Notes: generated by a model not told the origin, from the letters alone. Shown: positions 17,765 through 26,639, counted from the first letter of the stretch. The stretch is 58,980 nt of DNA from UMGS1370 sp046957575 (GCA_046957575.1 JBKUOG010000021.1:1-58980), one strand, 5' to 3'. Translations and numbers: made by a program.

Positions 17765-18046
17765 ATGTTAGAAAAACAGATAGAAAACAAGTTAACCCGG
17801 ATGGTAAAGCAGCATGGAGGCATCGCTGTAAAATTCGTGTCTCCGAGCTTTGCGGGAATGCCGGACCGTCTCGTCTTATTACCTTATGGGATCATCGCCT
17901 TCGTAGAGCTGAAGGCTCCTGGGAAAAAGCCTCGCCCACTTCAGTTAGCCAGACACAAGCTGCTACGTTCACTTGGCTTTCAGGTCTATGTGATTGATGG
18001 TGTGGAACAGATCGGAGGGATGCTTCATGAACTTCTCACCGCATAA
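17765..18046 (+). CDS. VRR-NUC domain phage nuclease
   Basis: 93 aa, a small PD-(D/E)xK nuclease of the VRR-NUC family: Glu in the N-terminal helix (EKQIENKLTRMVK), FAGMPDRLVL with the catalytic Asp, and VELKAPG as the ExK motif. Such stand-alone proteins are common next to SNF2 helicases in Firmicutes phages and may act on branched DNA. ATG 17765 follows TTGGAGAATGACA. It overlaps the next gene by 20 bases. Confidence 0.85.
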   Translation: MLEKQIENKLTRMVKQHGGIAVKFVSPSFAGMPDRLVLLPYGIIAFVELKAPGKKPRPLQLARHKLLRSLGFQVYVIDGVEQIGGMLHELLTA

Positions 18047-19369
18047 TTATCAGGCCTATGCCATCGACTATATCGAAACGCATCCTATAGCTGCTGTTCT
18101 CCTCGATATGGGTCTTGGCAAGACGGTCATTTCCCTGATGCCATCGCGGACCTGTTGTTTGACAGTTTCGAGGCACATCGTATCCTGGTGGTTGCTCCTT
18201 TAAGGGTGGCCCGTGATACCTGGCCTGCGGAAATTGCAAAATGGGAACACCTGCAGCATCTGACCTACGCCGTCTGCGTAGGGACACCGAAGGAACGATG
18301 CGCTGCACTTTTGTCCGGAGCCGACATCACCATCATTAACCGTGAGAACCTTGGCTGGCTGATTGATTCCAGTGACTTTGACTTTGATTACGATATGGTC
18401 ATCATTGATGAGCTCTCTTCCTTCAAGAATCACAAATCAAAGCGATTTCAATCTCTGATGAAGGTTAGACCTAAAGTAAAACGAATCATCGGTCTTACCG
18501 GCACACCTTCTTCCAATGGTCTTATGGATTTGTGGGCCGAATTCAAGCTTCTGGATTTTGGAGAACGTTTAGGACGCTTCATCACCCACTACCGTAACAA
18601 CTACTTTATCCCGGACAAGCGAAACGGCGAAATCATCTACTCCTACAAACCAATGCCTTATGCAGAGGATACCATCTACCGGAGAATATCGGATATTACA
18701 ATTTCCATGAAATCTACCGATCATCTGCAGATGCCGGAGTTAATCACATCGCAATACGAAGTGTAGCTGTCTGAGGAAGAAACTCAGCGATACGAGGAAC
18801 TGAAGGCAGACTTTATATTGGCGCTCCCGGAAGGAGAAATCACAGCTGCCAATGCAGCTTCTCTCACCGGTAAACTCTCCCAGCTGGCCAACGGTGCCAT
18901 TTATGATGATGACGACAATATCATCGAGTTCCATGATCGGAAGCTGGATGCCTTAGAGGATCTTATCGAAGCCGCCAATGGCAAACCGCTCCTGGTAGCT
19001 TACTGGTTCAAGCACGACCTGCAGCGAATCAAGAAGCGTTTTAATGTCCGTGAGATAAAATCCAGCAAGGATATCACTGATTGGAACAATGGCGATATTC
19101 CTGTTGCTGTCATCCATCCTGCCTCTGCCGGTCATGGACTGAATCTTCAGGCTGGTGGATCAACACTTATCTGGTTCGGGCTGACCTGGTCTTTGGAGTT
19201 ATATCAGCAGACCAACGCTCGTCTCTGGCGACAAGGCCAGACCTCCGGCACTGTCGTCATTGAACACATCATTACCAAAGGCACCATTGATGAACGTATC
19301 TTAAAGGCGCTGTCCCTGAAGGAAGTCACACAAAACGCATTAATTGATGCGGTAAAAGCAAATCTATGA
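18027..19369 (+). pseudogene. Phage SNF2-type DEAD/DEAH helicase, broken by frameshift and amber stop
   Basis: Three pieces of one helicase. The first (from ATG 18027) holds Walker A (LLDMGLGKTVISL), then the frame shifts near 18140. The second frame carries HRILVVAPLRVARDTW, the DELSSFK box and GLTGTPSSNGL, and stops at TAG 18764-18766 after SQYEV. The same frame continues as LSEEETQRYEEL to motifs V/VI (HPASAGHGLNLQAGG, QTNARLWRQGQ). Reading without both lesions gives about 447 residues, the normal length for phage SNF2 proteins. Confidence 0.85.
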
Positions 19370-19424
19370 CAATCTACGACAACATAGGTCAATCCGAGGA
19401 AATTTCATTATTCGGAGGTACTCT

Positions 19425-19709
19425 ATGAATGCAAAAGAATATTTATCCCAGGCCCGCAACCTGGATCAGCGCATTATCACAAAAACCCAGATGATTGACT
19501 CCTTAAACGATCTGGCTACCCGGTGCACCGCTACTTATTCGGATATGCCTAAAAGCCCAAACCGTGGTAACTCCCGTCTGGAGGAATGCGTCATGAAGAT
19601 CATCGACCTGGAGGAACAGATTACAGAAGATATGGAAAAGCTGGTGAATTTGAAGAAAGAAATCACTCATGCAATCCAGTCCGTTTCCAATCGGCAGAGA
19701 GCGATGTAG
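19425..19709 (+). CDS. DUF1492-like phage protein, probably C-terminally truncated
   Basis: 94 aa, beginning MNAKEYLSQARNLDQRI, as in DUF1492 proteins of Firmicutes phages that follow the SNF2 gene and resemble sigma or ArpU-type late regulators. The usual C-terminal HTH of the family is absent: the frame ends at VSNRQRAM and a tail-module gene follows, suggesting a deletion joined early and late phage genes. RBS CGGAGG. Confidence 0.6.
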   Translation: MNAKEYLSQARNLDQRIITKTQMIDSLNDLATRCTATYSDMPKSPNRGNSRLEECVMKIIDLEEQITEDMEKLVNLKKEITHAIQSVSNRQRAM

Positions 19710-19757
19710 CAACGCAGTCTGCAGCGAAGCCTGCAAAGTCAGTAAAGGAGTGATCGT

Positions 19758-20135
19758 ATGGGTATGACAAAGATGATTGAGATTGACGGAAAGCAGGTGC
19801 CCTTCAAGGCATCTGCCGCCATTCCGCGTATTTACCGCATCAAGTTCCACCGAGATATCTATAAGGACCTCGATGCTCTTGGAAAAGCCGTGGGAAACGG
19901 GGATGAGGATTCCTCGCACCTCGATATGTTCTCCCTTGAGATATTCGAGAACATCGCCTACATCATGGCAAAGCACGCAGATCCTTCCATCCCGGACAGC
20001 CCTGAGGAGAGGCTGGATGAATTCAGCACCTTCTCCATCTACCAGGTGCTTCCGAAGATTATCGAGCTGTGGGGTCTGAATGTCCAGACGGATGTGGAGT
20101 CTAAAAAAAACTTCACGCAACAGATCGGCCGATGA
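19758..20135 (+). CDS. Phage tail assembly chaperone-like protein
   Basis: 125 aa (starts MGMTKMIEIDGKQVPFKAS), like the first tail-assembly chaperone encoded before the tape measure in Firmicutes siphophages. It helps load tail-tube subunits. AAAGGAG lies upstream. It ends with an A8 run at 20103-20110 and overlaps the next small gene (ATGA). Tape-measure, portal and capsid genes are absent, so this is a remnant. Confidence 0.65.
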   Translation: MGMTKMIEIDGKQVPFKASAAIPRIYRIKFHRDIYKDLDALGKAVGNGDEDSSHLDMFSLEIFENIAYIMAKHADPSIPDSPEERLDEFSTFSIYQVLPKIIELWGLNVQTDVESKKNFTQQIGR

Positions 20136-20299
20136 CCACACCCTTGTTTCTGCTTCGCTGCGTACAGCTCGGCATCTCCATCCGGGATCTTGACTTACTC
20201 ACAATCGGAATGGTGAACGACATGTATGCAGAAAGCAGCAATGATGAGTACAAGGGCTATGCGCAGATCGCTACGCAGAAGGATTTCGATTTATTTTAG
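20132..20299 (+). CDS. Second small tail-chaperone-like protein
   Basis: 55 aa starting MTTPLFLLRCVQLGISIRDL and ending QIATQKDFDLF. ATG 20132 overlaps the stop of the previous gene. It matches the small product that in many siphophages is made as a frameshifted extension of the first chaperone; here the A8 run 25-30 bases upstream is a possible slip site. It is the last phage gene before the toxin-antitoxin pair. Confidence 0.6.
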   Translation: MTTPLFLLRCVQLGISIRDLDLLTIGMVNDMYAESSNDEYKGYAQIATQKDFDLF

Positions 20300-20317
20300 C
20301 AAAATGAAAGCTATTGC

Positions 20318-20346
20318 TTGCTATATGAGTCAAATTAGTGTATAAT
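20318..20346 (+). promoter_or_regulatory. Probable sigma-A promoter of the toxin-antitoxin pair
   Basis: TTGCTA (20318-20323), a 17-bp spacer and TATAAT (20341-20346), 31 bases before the antitoxin ATG. Confidence 0.6.
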
Positions 20347-20376
20347 TATTTCAAGCAAAGAAAGGAGATGCTCAAA

Positions 20377-20673
20377 ATGAAAACCATCAGTATCAGATTA
20401 GAGGATTCAATTTACGAAGAACTGGGTGCGATGCTTGATGCAATGGGTCAGACAAAGCAGACTTTTTATGAAACCTTTACCAGAACTGCATTAAGAGAAA
20501 GAAGCATTCCGTTCATTATCAAGGCACCGCTTTCAGGTACACACACAAATAACAATAGCAAGTTAGAAGCTTTCGCAAGACTTGAGGCATCCAGAAAGGC
20601 TGCTACAGAGACAATTGATTATGATGTTGAAAGGGAGGAAGCGATGAATGAGAAATTCGGTAGTATTGATTGA
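20377..20673 (+). CDS. RelB/DinJ-like antitoxin
   Basis: 98 aa. The N-terminus MKTISIRLEDSIYEELGAML is a ribbon-helix-helix DNA-binding motif as in RelB/DinJ antitoxins. The acidic C-terminal part (about 65-98) would wrap the toxin. ATG 20377 follows AAAGGAG at 9 bases. It overlaps the toxin gene by 26 bases; such modules are normally autoregulated by the RHH domain at the promoter just upstream. Confidence 0.8.
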   Translation: MKTISIRLEDSIYEELGAMLDAMGQTKQTFYETFTRTALRERSIPFIIKAPLSGTHTNNNSKLEAFARLEASRKAATETIDYDVEREEAMNEKFGSID

Positions 20674-21070
20674 TACAAACATCCTTCTGAATTACATCAC
20701 GAACCGTGAGGATCCGTATCTTGAGCAGTCTGTGGAAATTGTAAGGAAATGTGCAATTGGTGAATGTACTGGTTACATTGCATTCCATACGCTTTCCACT
20801 CTCTGGTATGTGCTAAGAAAACGCAGTGATAGTGTTCGCAGACAAAATCTGAAAGATATATGCGAAATTTTCACTGTCGCAACTGCATCACAGACAGAGA
20901 TAATTGATGCAATTGAAAAAGATTCCTTCAAGGATTTCGAGGATTGTCTGCAGGATAAATGTGCAAAGGATGTCGGAGCTGATTACATTATCACCTGCAA
21001 TGTGAGAGATTTTGAAAATTCTGAGGTTCCGGCGATCACACCAGATGATTTTATAAAAGCATACAGATAA
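20648..21070 (+). CDS. PIN-domain toxin (putative RNase)
   Basis: 140 aa with the PIN signature: LIDTNILLNYI (first catalytic Asp), later acidic positions in DFEDCLQDKCAKDVGADYI, and the terminal CNVRDF segment. VapC-type proteins cleave tRNA or rRNA, depending on Mg2+. AGGGAGGAAG lies before ATG 20648 inside the antitoxin gene. The catalytic residues look intact. Confidence 0.85.
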   Translation: MRNSVVLIDTNILLNYITNREDPYLEQSVEIVRKCAIGECTGYIAFHTLSTLWYVLRKRSDSVRRQNLKDICEIFTVATASQTEIIDAIEKDSFKDFEDCLQDKCAKDVGADYIITCNVRDFENSEVPAITPDDFIKAYR

Positions 21071-21162
21071 AGATATAAAAAGAGATTAGAGCATCTATTC
21101 ATGATATGATACCTCTAAAGTAGACAGGTTAAATAACCAAAATCTACTTTGGAGGTATTTTT

Positions 21163-21846
21163 ATGGGGAGGAAACCCAAGTGTACAGTTGAAAAAAAAGT
21201 TGCTGCTGTTGAGGATTACCTGAATGGAACACGTTCTGTCTCTGAAATCATGGTAGATTTATCTATAAAAAGTACACGAACCATAAGGGACTGGATATTG
21301 GCATATCAGAATGGAGGTATAGAAGCTCTCTGCCCTGTTACAGCCAATCACTCCTATTCCAAGGAATTTAAGATTGAAATGGTTCAGAGATATATTGACG
21401 GGGAGGGTTCGGTTACTGAATTATGCGCCAGATATGGCATCCCTGCACATGTTACACTACAAAACTAGATTTCGTTGTATAATGCCAATAGAGAACTTAG
21501 GGATTATGATCCCAAGAGGGAGGTCTATATGGCAGAAGCACGAAGAAAGACAACGCTAACTGAACGTAAAGAGATCGTTGAATACTGTATTGCTCATAAC
21601 CGGGATTATAAAGGAACAGCTTCTCTGTATGATGTTTCCTATGGGCAGGTGTATTCATGGGTAAGAAAATATGATGCTGGTGGGGAAGATGGTCTGTCCG
21701 ATAAACGCGGACATCACAAAACGGATGATGAAGTCGATGAACTGGAACGGTTGCGCCGGGAGAATCTGCGACTAAAACGCCAGCTTGAAGAAAACGACAT
21801 GGTGGTGGAACTGTTAAAAAAAGTGAAAGAATTCGAAGGGATGTGA
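21163..21846 (+). pseudogene. IS3-family OrfA with in-frame amber stop
   Basis: One frame of 227 codons interrupted by TAG at 21466-21468. Before it lie two HTH units (KKVAAVEDYLNGTRSVSEI; YSKEFKIEMVQRYIDG), ending HVTLQN. After it the frame reads ISLYNANRELRDYD and a third HTH (TLTERKEIVEYCIAHN), then a coiled coil (ELERLRRENLRLKRQLEEN). The stop falls where homologous OrfA proteins have Trp (NWIS), so TGG to TAG is the likely lesion. A restart at 21529 (MAEARRK) could make a shorter product. Confidence 0.8.
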
Positions 21847-22805
21847 GGCTTGGAAAACTACGGTTTGAATCAAAATATCTGGCAATAAAATATTTTTATG
21901 AAGAAAAACAATGGAGCATCAACTGGATGTGCAAACAGCTAGGGATATCGCACGCTGCTTACTATAAATGGTTGCACCGACCGATTCCGGAGCAGGAATC
22001 CGAAAATATAAAACTGGCAGAACTGATAAAGGAGTATGATGAGCGGTTCGGGCATATCCTGGGATACAGACGGATGACAAGCTGGATCAACCATTTCAAT
22101 CACACCAGCTACAGCAAGAACAGAGTTCACAGAATCATGAAGAAGCTGGGAATCCACTCTGTTATTTGTAGAAAGAAGAAATACCATCAGTCCAAGCCAG
22201 AGACGACAGCGGAAAATAAACTGAAAAGGGATTTCAATGCCACAAAACCTAACGAGAAATGGGCTACTGATATCACGGAATTCAAGATTCCTGAAACAGG
22301 AAAGAAGTTATACCTTAGTGCCATCTTTGATTTATATGACCGTTTTCCGGTTGCATACATTGTAAGTAAAAGAAATAACAACAAGCTCGTGTTTGACACT
22401 TATGATAAAGCGCTTATGGAAAATCCGGATGCAAAACCCATTTTTCATAGCGACAGAGGATATCAGTACACCAGCAAGGTGTTCCAAGCAAAGCTCCAGA
22501 ATCAGGGCATGGAACAATCCATGTCCAGAGTGGGGCATTGCATAGATAACGGTCCTACGGAAGGATTGTGGGGAATTATAAAATCGGAAATGTACTGTAT
22601 GTACCAGATAACAGATGAGCAGTCCCTTCGATCAGCAATTGACGGATACATGAAGTTTTATGCTGAGGAAAGACCTCAGGATAGGTTTTGCTGTAAAACT
22701 CCGTCAGAAGTATGGCAGGATGCATTATCGGCAAAGGAACCAGTCCAATATCCCATTGCTGAAAACAAACGGATTGCAGCGTACAAATCTAAATGGTGTG
22801 CGTAA
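21843..22805 (+). CDS. IS3-family transposase OrfB (DDE integrase)
   Basis: 320 aa from GTG 21843, overlapping the orfA stop. It has the HTH_21 region (LGISHAAYYKWLHR), then rve motifs WATDITEFKIP, FHSDRGYQYTS and NGPTEGLWGIIKSEMY giving D, D and E. OrfB normally needs OrfA (fused by frameshift) for DNA recognition, and orfA is interrupted, so the element is probably inactive unless the amber is suppressed. Confidence 0.88.
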   Translation: MRLGKLRFESKYLAIKYFYEEKQWSINWMCKQLGISHAAYYKWLHRPIPEQESENIKLAELIKEYDERFGHILGYRRMTSWINHFNHTSYSKNRVHRIMKKLGIHSVICRKKKYHQSKPETTAENKLKRDFNATKPNEKWATDITEFKIPETGKKLYLSAIFDLYDRFPVAYIVSKRNNNKLVFDTYDKALMENPDAKPIFHSDRGYQYTSKVFQAKLQNQGMEQSMSRVGHCIDNGPTEGLWGIIKSEMYCMYQITDEQSLRSAIDGYMKFYAEERPQDRFCCKTPSEVWQDALSAKEPVQYPIAENKRIAAYKSKWCA

Positions 22806-22833
22806 CTTCAAATAGCATTTATGCCATGAAAAC

Positions 22834-22892
22834 AGCTTTACAATGATCCTCTGCTGTCTTCAAACACACCCACAGAGGATCATTGTAAAGCT
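22834..22892. repeat. Perfect 20-bp inverted repeat in the IS tail
   Basis: AGCTTTACAATGATCCTCTG (22834-22853) is the exact reverse complement of 22873-22892, with a 19-nt loop. There is no T-tract. It could stop outside transcription from entering, be a nested miniature element, or be a transposase site. Confidence 0.75.
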
Positions 22893-23060
22893 GACAGTGG
22901 AGTAATTGTTTCATAAACATAAATACCCGCCACATCAAACAGATATGGCGGATACATTTAAAAATTCATTTTAAATATTTTGCTTGTCTACTTGACAAGG
23001 GGCTGATCACTGATCATGGCAGGTGCTTTGTTCTTTCTACTATGGTTATGACGGATTTCT

Positions 23061-23173
23061 CAAAAAACAGGCTAATCGGAGGACAACTCCGTTTCAAAAA
23101 ACAGGACAGTTTTTCAGGGAATGTAGATTTCTTTATATTGGCATGGTATAATTAGAAAAATAAAAAACAGGAC
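23061..23173 (+). promoter_or_regulatory. Extended -10 promoter with CAAAAAACAGG repeats
   Basis: TGGTATAAT (23144-23152) is an extended -10 element without a good -35. AAAAAACAGG occurs three times, near 23062, 23096 and 23163, on the same strand. Spacing of about 34 and 67 suggests a repeated binding site. GGAGGG precedes ATG 23186. Confidence 0.45.
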
Positions 23174-23185
23174 AGGAGGGAAAGC

Positions 23186-24283
23186 ATGAATCAAGAATTG
23201 ATGACATTGGATTTTTGGCAGGATACAGTCATATATGAGGGCATGACATTCCCCACCGGCACTTTTGCCTGTGATGCGTTGAATGTTCCTGCGGATACCA
23301 TTGCTCAGTTGAACGAGCAATGCAAGAACATCAATCTGCTGCTTGGAATGTTAAACGCCGGGCAGGATGCTTCTGCCCTCTTGCCTACGGCAAAGGAATC
23401 TGCTCTGGTAATACTGGATATCCTCAGCAAAACGCCGCCATTCTCCTATATGAATATTCCCCAACACAGAAAGAGGATTGAAAAAGCCTTTACTGCGAGC
23501 AATGCGCTGAAATATGTGGAGTTCGCTATCAAAGCTGTAACCAATTCCTTACAGTTTGAAGAAGTCCAGAAATATGCCGAAGCAATCATGCTGCAACGCT
23601 ATACCGCAGTATTCGGGCATCTGGCATACTCTCTTGGAGAATACCAAGCCGCAATGCTTGATTTTGCGGAAAAATCAGACGGCAACGAAGCAGATCGTAC
23701 CGCAGAGGGATTCTCTAAAATGTTCGGCAACTATTTCCCGCCTAAGTTCTCTATCACAGATGGCAATGCCTGGATGTCTACCCTGAACAACTCCGTTCAG
23801 TATGTATCTGTCATCCGTCCCGGCGAGGATGTGGCAAAGTTGGTCAAGCGGATGCACTATGTATCCTTTGTAGGAATGTTCCGGTCTGATCTCTTTGAGG
23901 GCTTGTGTGTCGGTCACGCTCCAAAGAAATGCCGGATCTGCGGCAAGTGGTTTTTGACCACCAACGCAAGGCACACCAAATACTGCGGCGGTTATGCTCC
24001 GGGGGACAAGCTACACCGCACCTGTCGACAGATCGGCAATCTGAAAGGACGAGAACAGAGGGAGCTTGCGGACGATCATCCACTGAAACAGATTTATGAG
24101 AAGCGTCTGAACACCATAAACCGCTATGTAAAGCGTGGCACTCTGGATGCTAATCTTGCGGAAATTATGAAGAAACTGGCGAAGGATAAAATGCTCCGGG
24201 CTCTCAGTAATGTTACCTATGCCAAGGGCAGTTATGAGAAAGAAATGGACAAGGATCTTTGCTTGCTGAGGCAAAGACCATAA
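23186..24283 (+). CDS. DUF6076-like protein with CGNR-type zinc motif
   Basis: 365 aa. The first 240 residues are alpha-helical without known motif. The C-terminal part has CRICGKWFLTTNARHTKYC and a further Cys in HRTCRQIGN, a treble-clef-like zinc site resembling CGNR zinc fingers, followed by a basic helical tail. The protein type is common in Lachnospiraceae integrative elements, usually beside a sigma-like gene as here (third gene downstream). A nucleic-acid-binding role is inferred from the zinc site. The start has AGGAGGG. Confidence 0.7.
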   Translation: MNQELMTLDFWQDTVIYEGMTFPTGTFACDALNVPADTIAQLNEQCKNINLLLGMLNAGQDASALLPTAKESALVILDILSKTPPFSYMNIPQHRKRIEKAFTASNALKYVEFAIKAVTNSLQFEEVQKYAEAIMLQRYTAVFGHLAYSLGEYQAAMLDFAEKSDGNEADRTAEGFSKMFGNYFPPKFSITDGNAWMSTLNNSVQYVSVIRPGEDVAKLVKRMHYVSFVGMFRSDLFEGLCVGHAPKKCRICGKWFLTTNARHTKYCGGYAPGDKLHRTCRQIGNLKGREQRELADDHPLKQIYEKRLNTINRYVKRGTLDANLAEIMKKLAKDKMLRALSNVTYAKGSYEKEMDKDLCLLRQRP

Positions 24284-24310
24284 AATAGACTTACGATGGA
24301 GGAAAACAAG

Positions 24311-25240
24311 ATGGGGGCAAATGATTTTACATACAATGTACCTGCAAATTTTAATAAACGTGTTGTTCAATTTCTTCAGCAGTTTGGAAAAGCTCATGTA
24401 GCCCAAGCCTTTCAACGGTGCGAATGTGAGTATGAAGATCTTGGCCTGGCTTATTATGCAGGGATGAAAGGTGATAATTGGAACAAAAACGCTCTAGATT
24501 TTACATTTGAAGGAGCAGAATCAGATATAGCTCTACTGCAATCTTTTGATTCTGCACTGGAGGATGCGATTGGGAAAGCACTCAAACCAAGTGAATCGGG
24601 GCTCCTTGTTCGGAAGATCTATTATTTCGCTTCCGACAGTGCATCCGAATCCATAATGATACCGTCCTCCAACAAGGAACGATTCAATGCTGATATGGCA
24701 GCAGCCCAGAGTGTACTTGATGATTTAATACAGGTAGGGGAGCGTCTCTGCTTAAATGCCTCGTTCAATGCTTCGAGCTCTGAAAATAGCATAAATGACT
24801 ATTTTAGAGATATGCTTTCCTTTAAGGGATATAACGAGGTAAAAGACCAAACAAGACATGGTATATCAGCAAGCGGAAAGGATGCGGCAGAGGTTGATAT
24901 ACTATTGACCAAAGCCGGGCGAGAAATGGCCATATTTGAGGGATTGAAGCTGGATAGTGTATCAACATCGTACATTAATGCACATATCGACAAGGCCATA
25001 GTCAATTACAACGCACTGGGTACAGCAACCTTCGTTGTTGCATATGTCAATTCTGTGGACTTCGAATCTTTCTGGGAGAGATATTCCAATCATGTGCGAC
25101 AGTACGACTTCCCGCTTCAAATAAAGAAACCATTCAATGTGCTGCCTTATCCCAATGCAGCTGCTCGGGTTGCTACACTGATTCTTAACCGAGATGGGTT
25201 CGATTTCCCTGTGTATTTTATCGCCTTTAAGATTAGTTAA
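24311..25240 (+). CDS. Putative PD-(D/E)xK-fold nuclease-like protein
   Basis: 309 aa. N-terminal half helical. The C-terminal half reads GISASGKDAAEVDILL, then MAIFEGLKLDSVSTSYINAHI and ATFVVAYVNSVDFESFWERY. An Asp followed about ten residues later by an Ile-phi-Glu-x-Leu-Lys strand is the layout of restriction-like domains found at the ends of several defence ATPases (recalled pattern). The motif is E-G-L-K, not a standard ExK, so activity is uncertain. ATG 24311 is chosen because GGAGG (24298-24302) overlaps the earlier ATG 24296. Confidence 0.5.
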   Translation: MGANDFTYNVPANFNKRVVQFLQQFGKAHVAQAFQRCECEYEDLGLAYYAGMKGDNWNKNALDFTFEGAESDIALLQSFDSALEDAIGKALKPSESGLLVRKIYYFASDSASESIMIPSSNKERFNADMAAAQSVLDDLIQVGERLCLNASFNASSSENSINDYFRDMLSFKGYNEVKDQTRHGISASGKDAAEVDILLTKAGREMAIFEGLKLDSVSTSYINAHIDKAIVNYNALGTATFVVAYVNSVDFESFWERYSNHVRQYDFPLQIKKPFNVLPYPNAAARVATLILNRDGFDFPVYFIAFKIS

Positions 25241-25277
25241 TCTTAGGTACACTGATTAATTCGAAGGGAGGCGCACT

Positions 25278-26453
25278 ATGCTGGATAATTTTACATGGAA
25301 TATGAATGGATACATACTGATACACCAAGTTAATCCGCACGGTAACGGCATCATTCCCTACATAGCGAAGCGCATCTTCCAATTGGAACCGGAGCCGCCA
25401 GCGGTTGGCAGTCTGAACGAATATATCTTGTCTGCCTTACAAGAAAAGAACCTGATTTATTTCTCGTTCTTTCTCCACCACTATGAGCCGCAGCTAAACA
25501 AGCGCATCAAAGGCTTTCTTGGTGTGGATAGCGGCAATCTATATGACACAGACCGTTTTCTGGATATAAAGCTCTCCTGCCGGGAGAAAATGCTCCAAAA
25601 GCTGATGGATTATGATCCTGCCAAGGGTGCCGAGTATGCCACCTACATTTTTCCGTTCATTCGGGATGCTATGTTCCGTTTCCGCATGGGCGAAGAAAAA
25701 TGGACGGTATCCTCTCTGACTAATTATAAAATGGTGCGGTCAATGGCATGGCTGTACCATAACACCAAGGATGCGGTCAGCGAATTTGCCAAGAAATACA
25801 ACTGCGATCTTGCCCTTGCGGAAGAATATCTGAAAGTTGTCCGAGGTATCCGCAATCAGCAGCCGTTCTATGTAACAGACGAGAACGGCGAGGAAACGGG
25901 CGAGGATGTTGCCCTTGATGATACTTGGAACTATACCGACATCCTCTGGAACGGCATACAGGCAGAAAAGGTGCGGCAGGCTTTTGAGAAACTGAACTTC
26001 CGGGAGCAGACCTTGCTTGAAAAGCGTCTTGCGATCTGTATGACTTGCGGACGGGTCGGCTCATGGAAGAACCGCCCTACCTTTGAGGAACTGGCAGTTA
26101 TGTTTGAGGGCAGCACAGCCAGCGGTGCGGAGCGAGCCTACCGGAAAGCGGTGGACAAGCTGACGGAATTTCTGGTTGCCGAAGGTGCGCTCCATGCTGT
26201 CCGGCTGAAACAGAAATCCAAGACCAAGCGCAAAAAGAAAATCGCCGCCGCAATCTACGAATACCAAGCAGACTGCGACGGCAAATGGGGAGAAATTTCA
26301 TTGGATTTCAAAAATGGCACAGGAGAGATCATCCGGCTTGCCGACTGGGATACAATGATAGCAAATCGTTTTGCGAACCGAGCGATAGAATATCTTTTAA
26401 GTTGCGAAAACGAGAAACTGCCAAAGGAAACCATGGTTGCTTTTGACCTATGA
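25278..26453 (+). CDS. Sigma-70-region-4-like protein of integrative elements
   Basis: 391 aa (starts MLDNFTWNMNGYILIHQ). The middle contains a sigma-factor-like region 2/3 (DPAKGAEYATYIFPFIRDAM; VRSMAWLYHN). The part around 255-325 reads LNFREQTLLEKRLA ... TFEELAVMFEGSTASGAERAYRKAV, a region-4 HTH, then a basic KQKSKTKRKKK. It may direct transcription of element genes or act as a DNA-binding coactivator. AAGGGAGG precedes the ATG. A terminator-bearing repeat follows at 26640-26780. Confidence 0.7.
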   Translation: MLDNFTWNMNGYILIHQVNPHGNGIIPYIAKRIFQLEPEPPAVGSLNEYILSALQEKNLIYFSFFLHHYEPQLNKRIKGFLGVDSGNLYDTDRFLDIKLSCREKMLQKLMDYDPAKGAEYATYIFPFIRDAMFRFRMGEEKWTVSSLTNYKMVRSMAWLYHNTKDAVSEFAKKYNCDLALAEEYLKVVRGIRNQQPFYVTDENGEETGEDVALDDTWNYTDILWNGIQAEKVRQAFEKLNFREQTLLEKRLAICMTCGRVGSWKNRPTFEELAVMFEGSTASGAERAYRKAVDKLTEFLVAEGALHAVRLKQKSKTKRKKKIAAAIYEYQADCDGKWGEISLDFKNGTGEIIRLADWDTMIANRFANRAIEYLLSCENEKLPKETMVAFDL

Positions 26454-26639
26454 GTGCGGAAGGATACGGCAAATTTTTATATACCTCTTGTGCCCTCACT
26501 GTAAATAAGTCATCTAGAGTAGTGACAATCCCTTCCCAGCATCCAGTGATCGTAAAAGCTTTAACATGATACTTTGCAAGTAAAATCATGTGCCAACAGG
26601 GATGCTGCTCGCCCCTATTGGGAACCAAGAGCCAAGGGG

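Larger units (their letters stand above)
21114..22997 (+). mobile_element. IS3-family insertion sequence, about 1.88 kb
   Basis: Imperfect terminal repeats: left CTAAAGTAGACAGG near 21116 and right (reverse complement) GTCAAGTAGACAAG ending near 22997, sharing AAGTAGACA. It carries a long three-HTH orfA (amber-interrupted) and an intact orfB. A 190-bp non-coding tail with a perfect 20-bp hairpin follows orfB. The exact ends and target duplication are not certain. Confidence 0.75.

Noticed and set aside
18764..21468. Reassigned TAG codon in this organism
   Set aside because: Several intact genes in the window end in TAG (e.g. at 20297-20299), and both in-frame ambers lie in decaying mobile genes; ordinary mutation is simpler.
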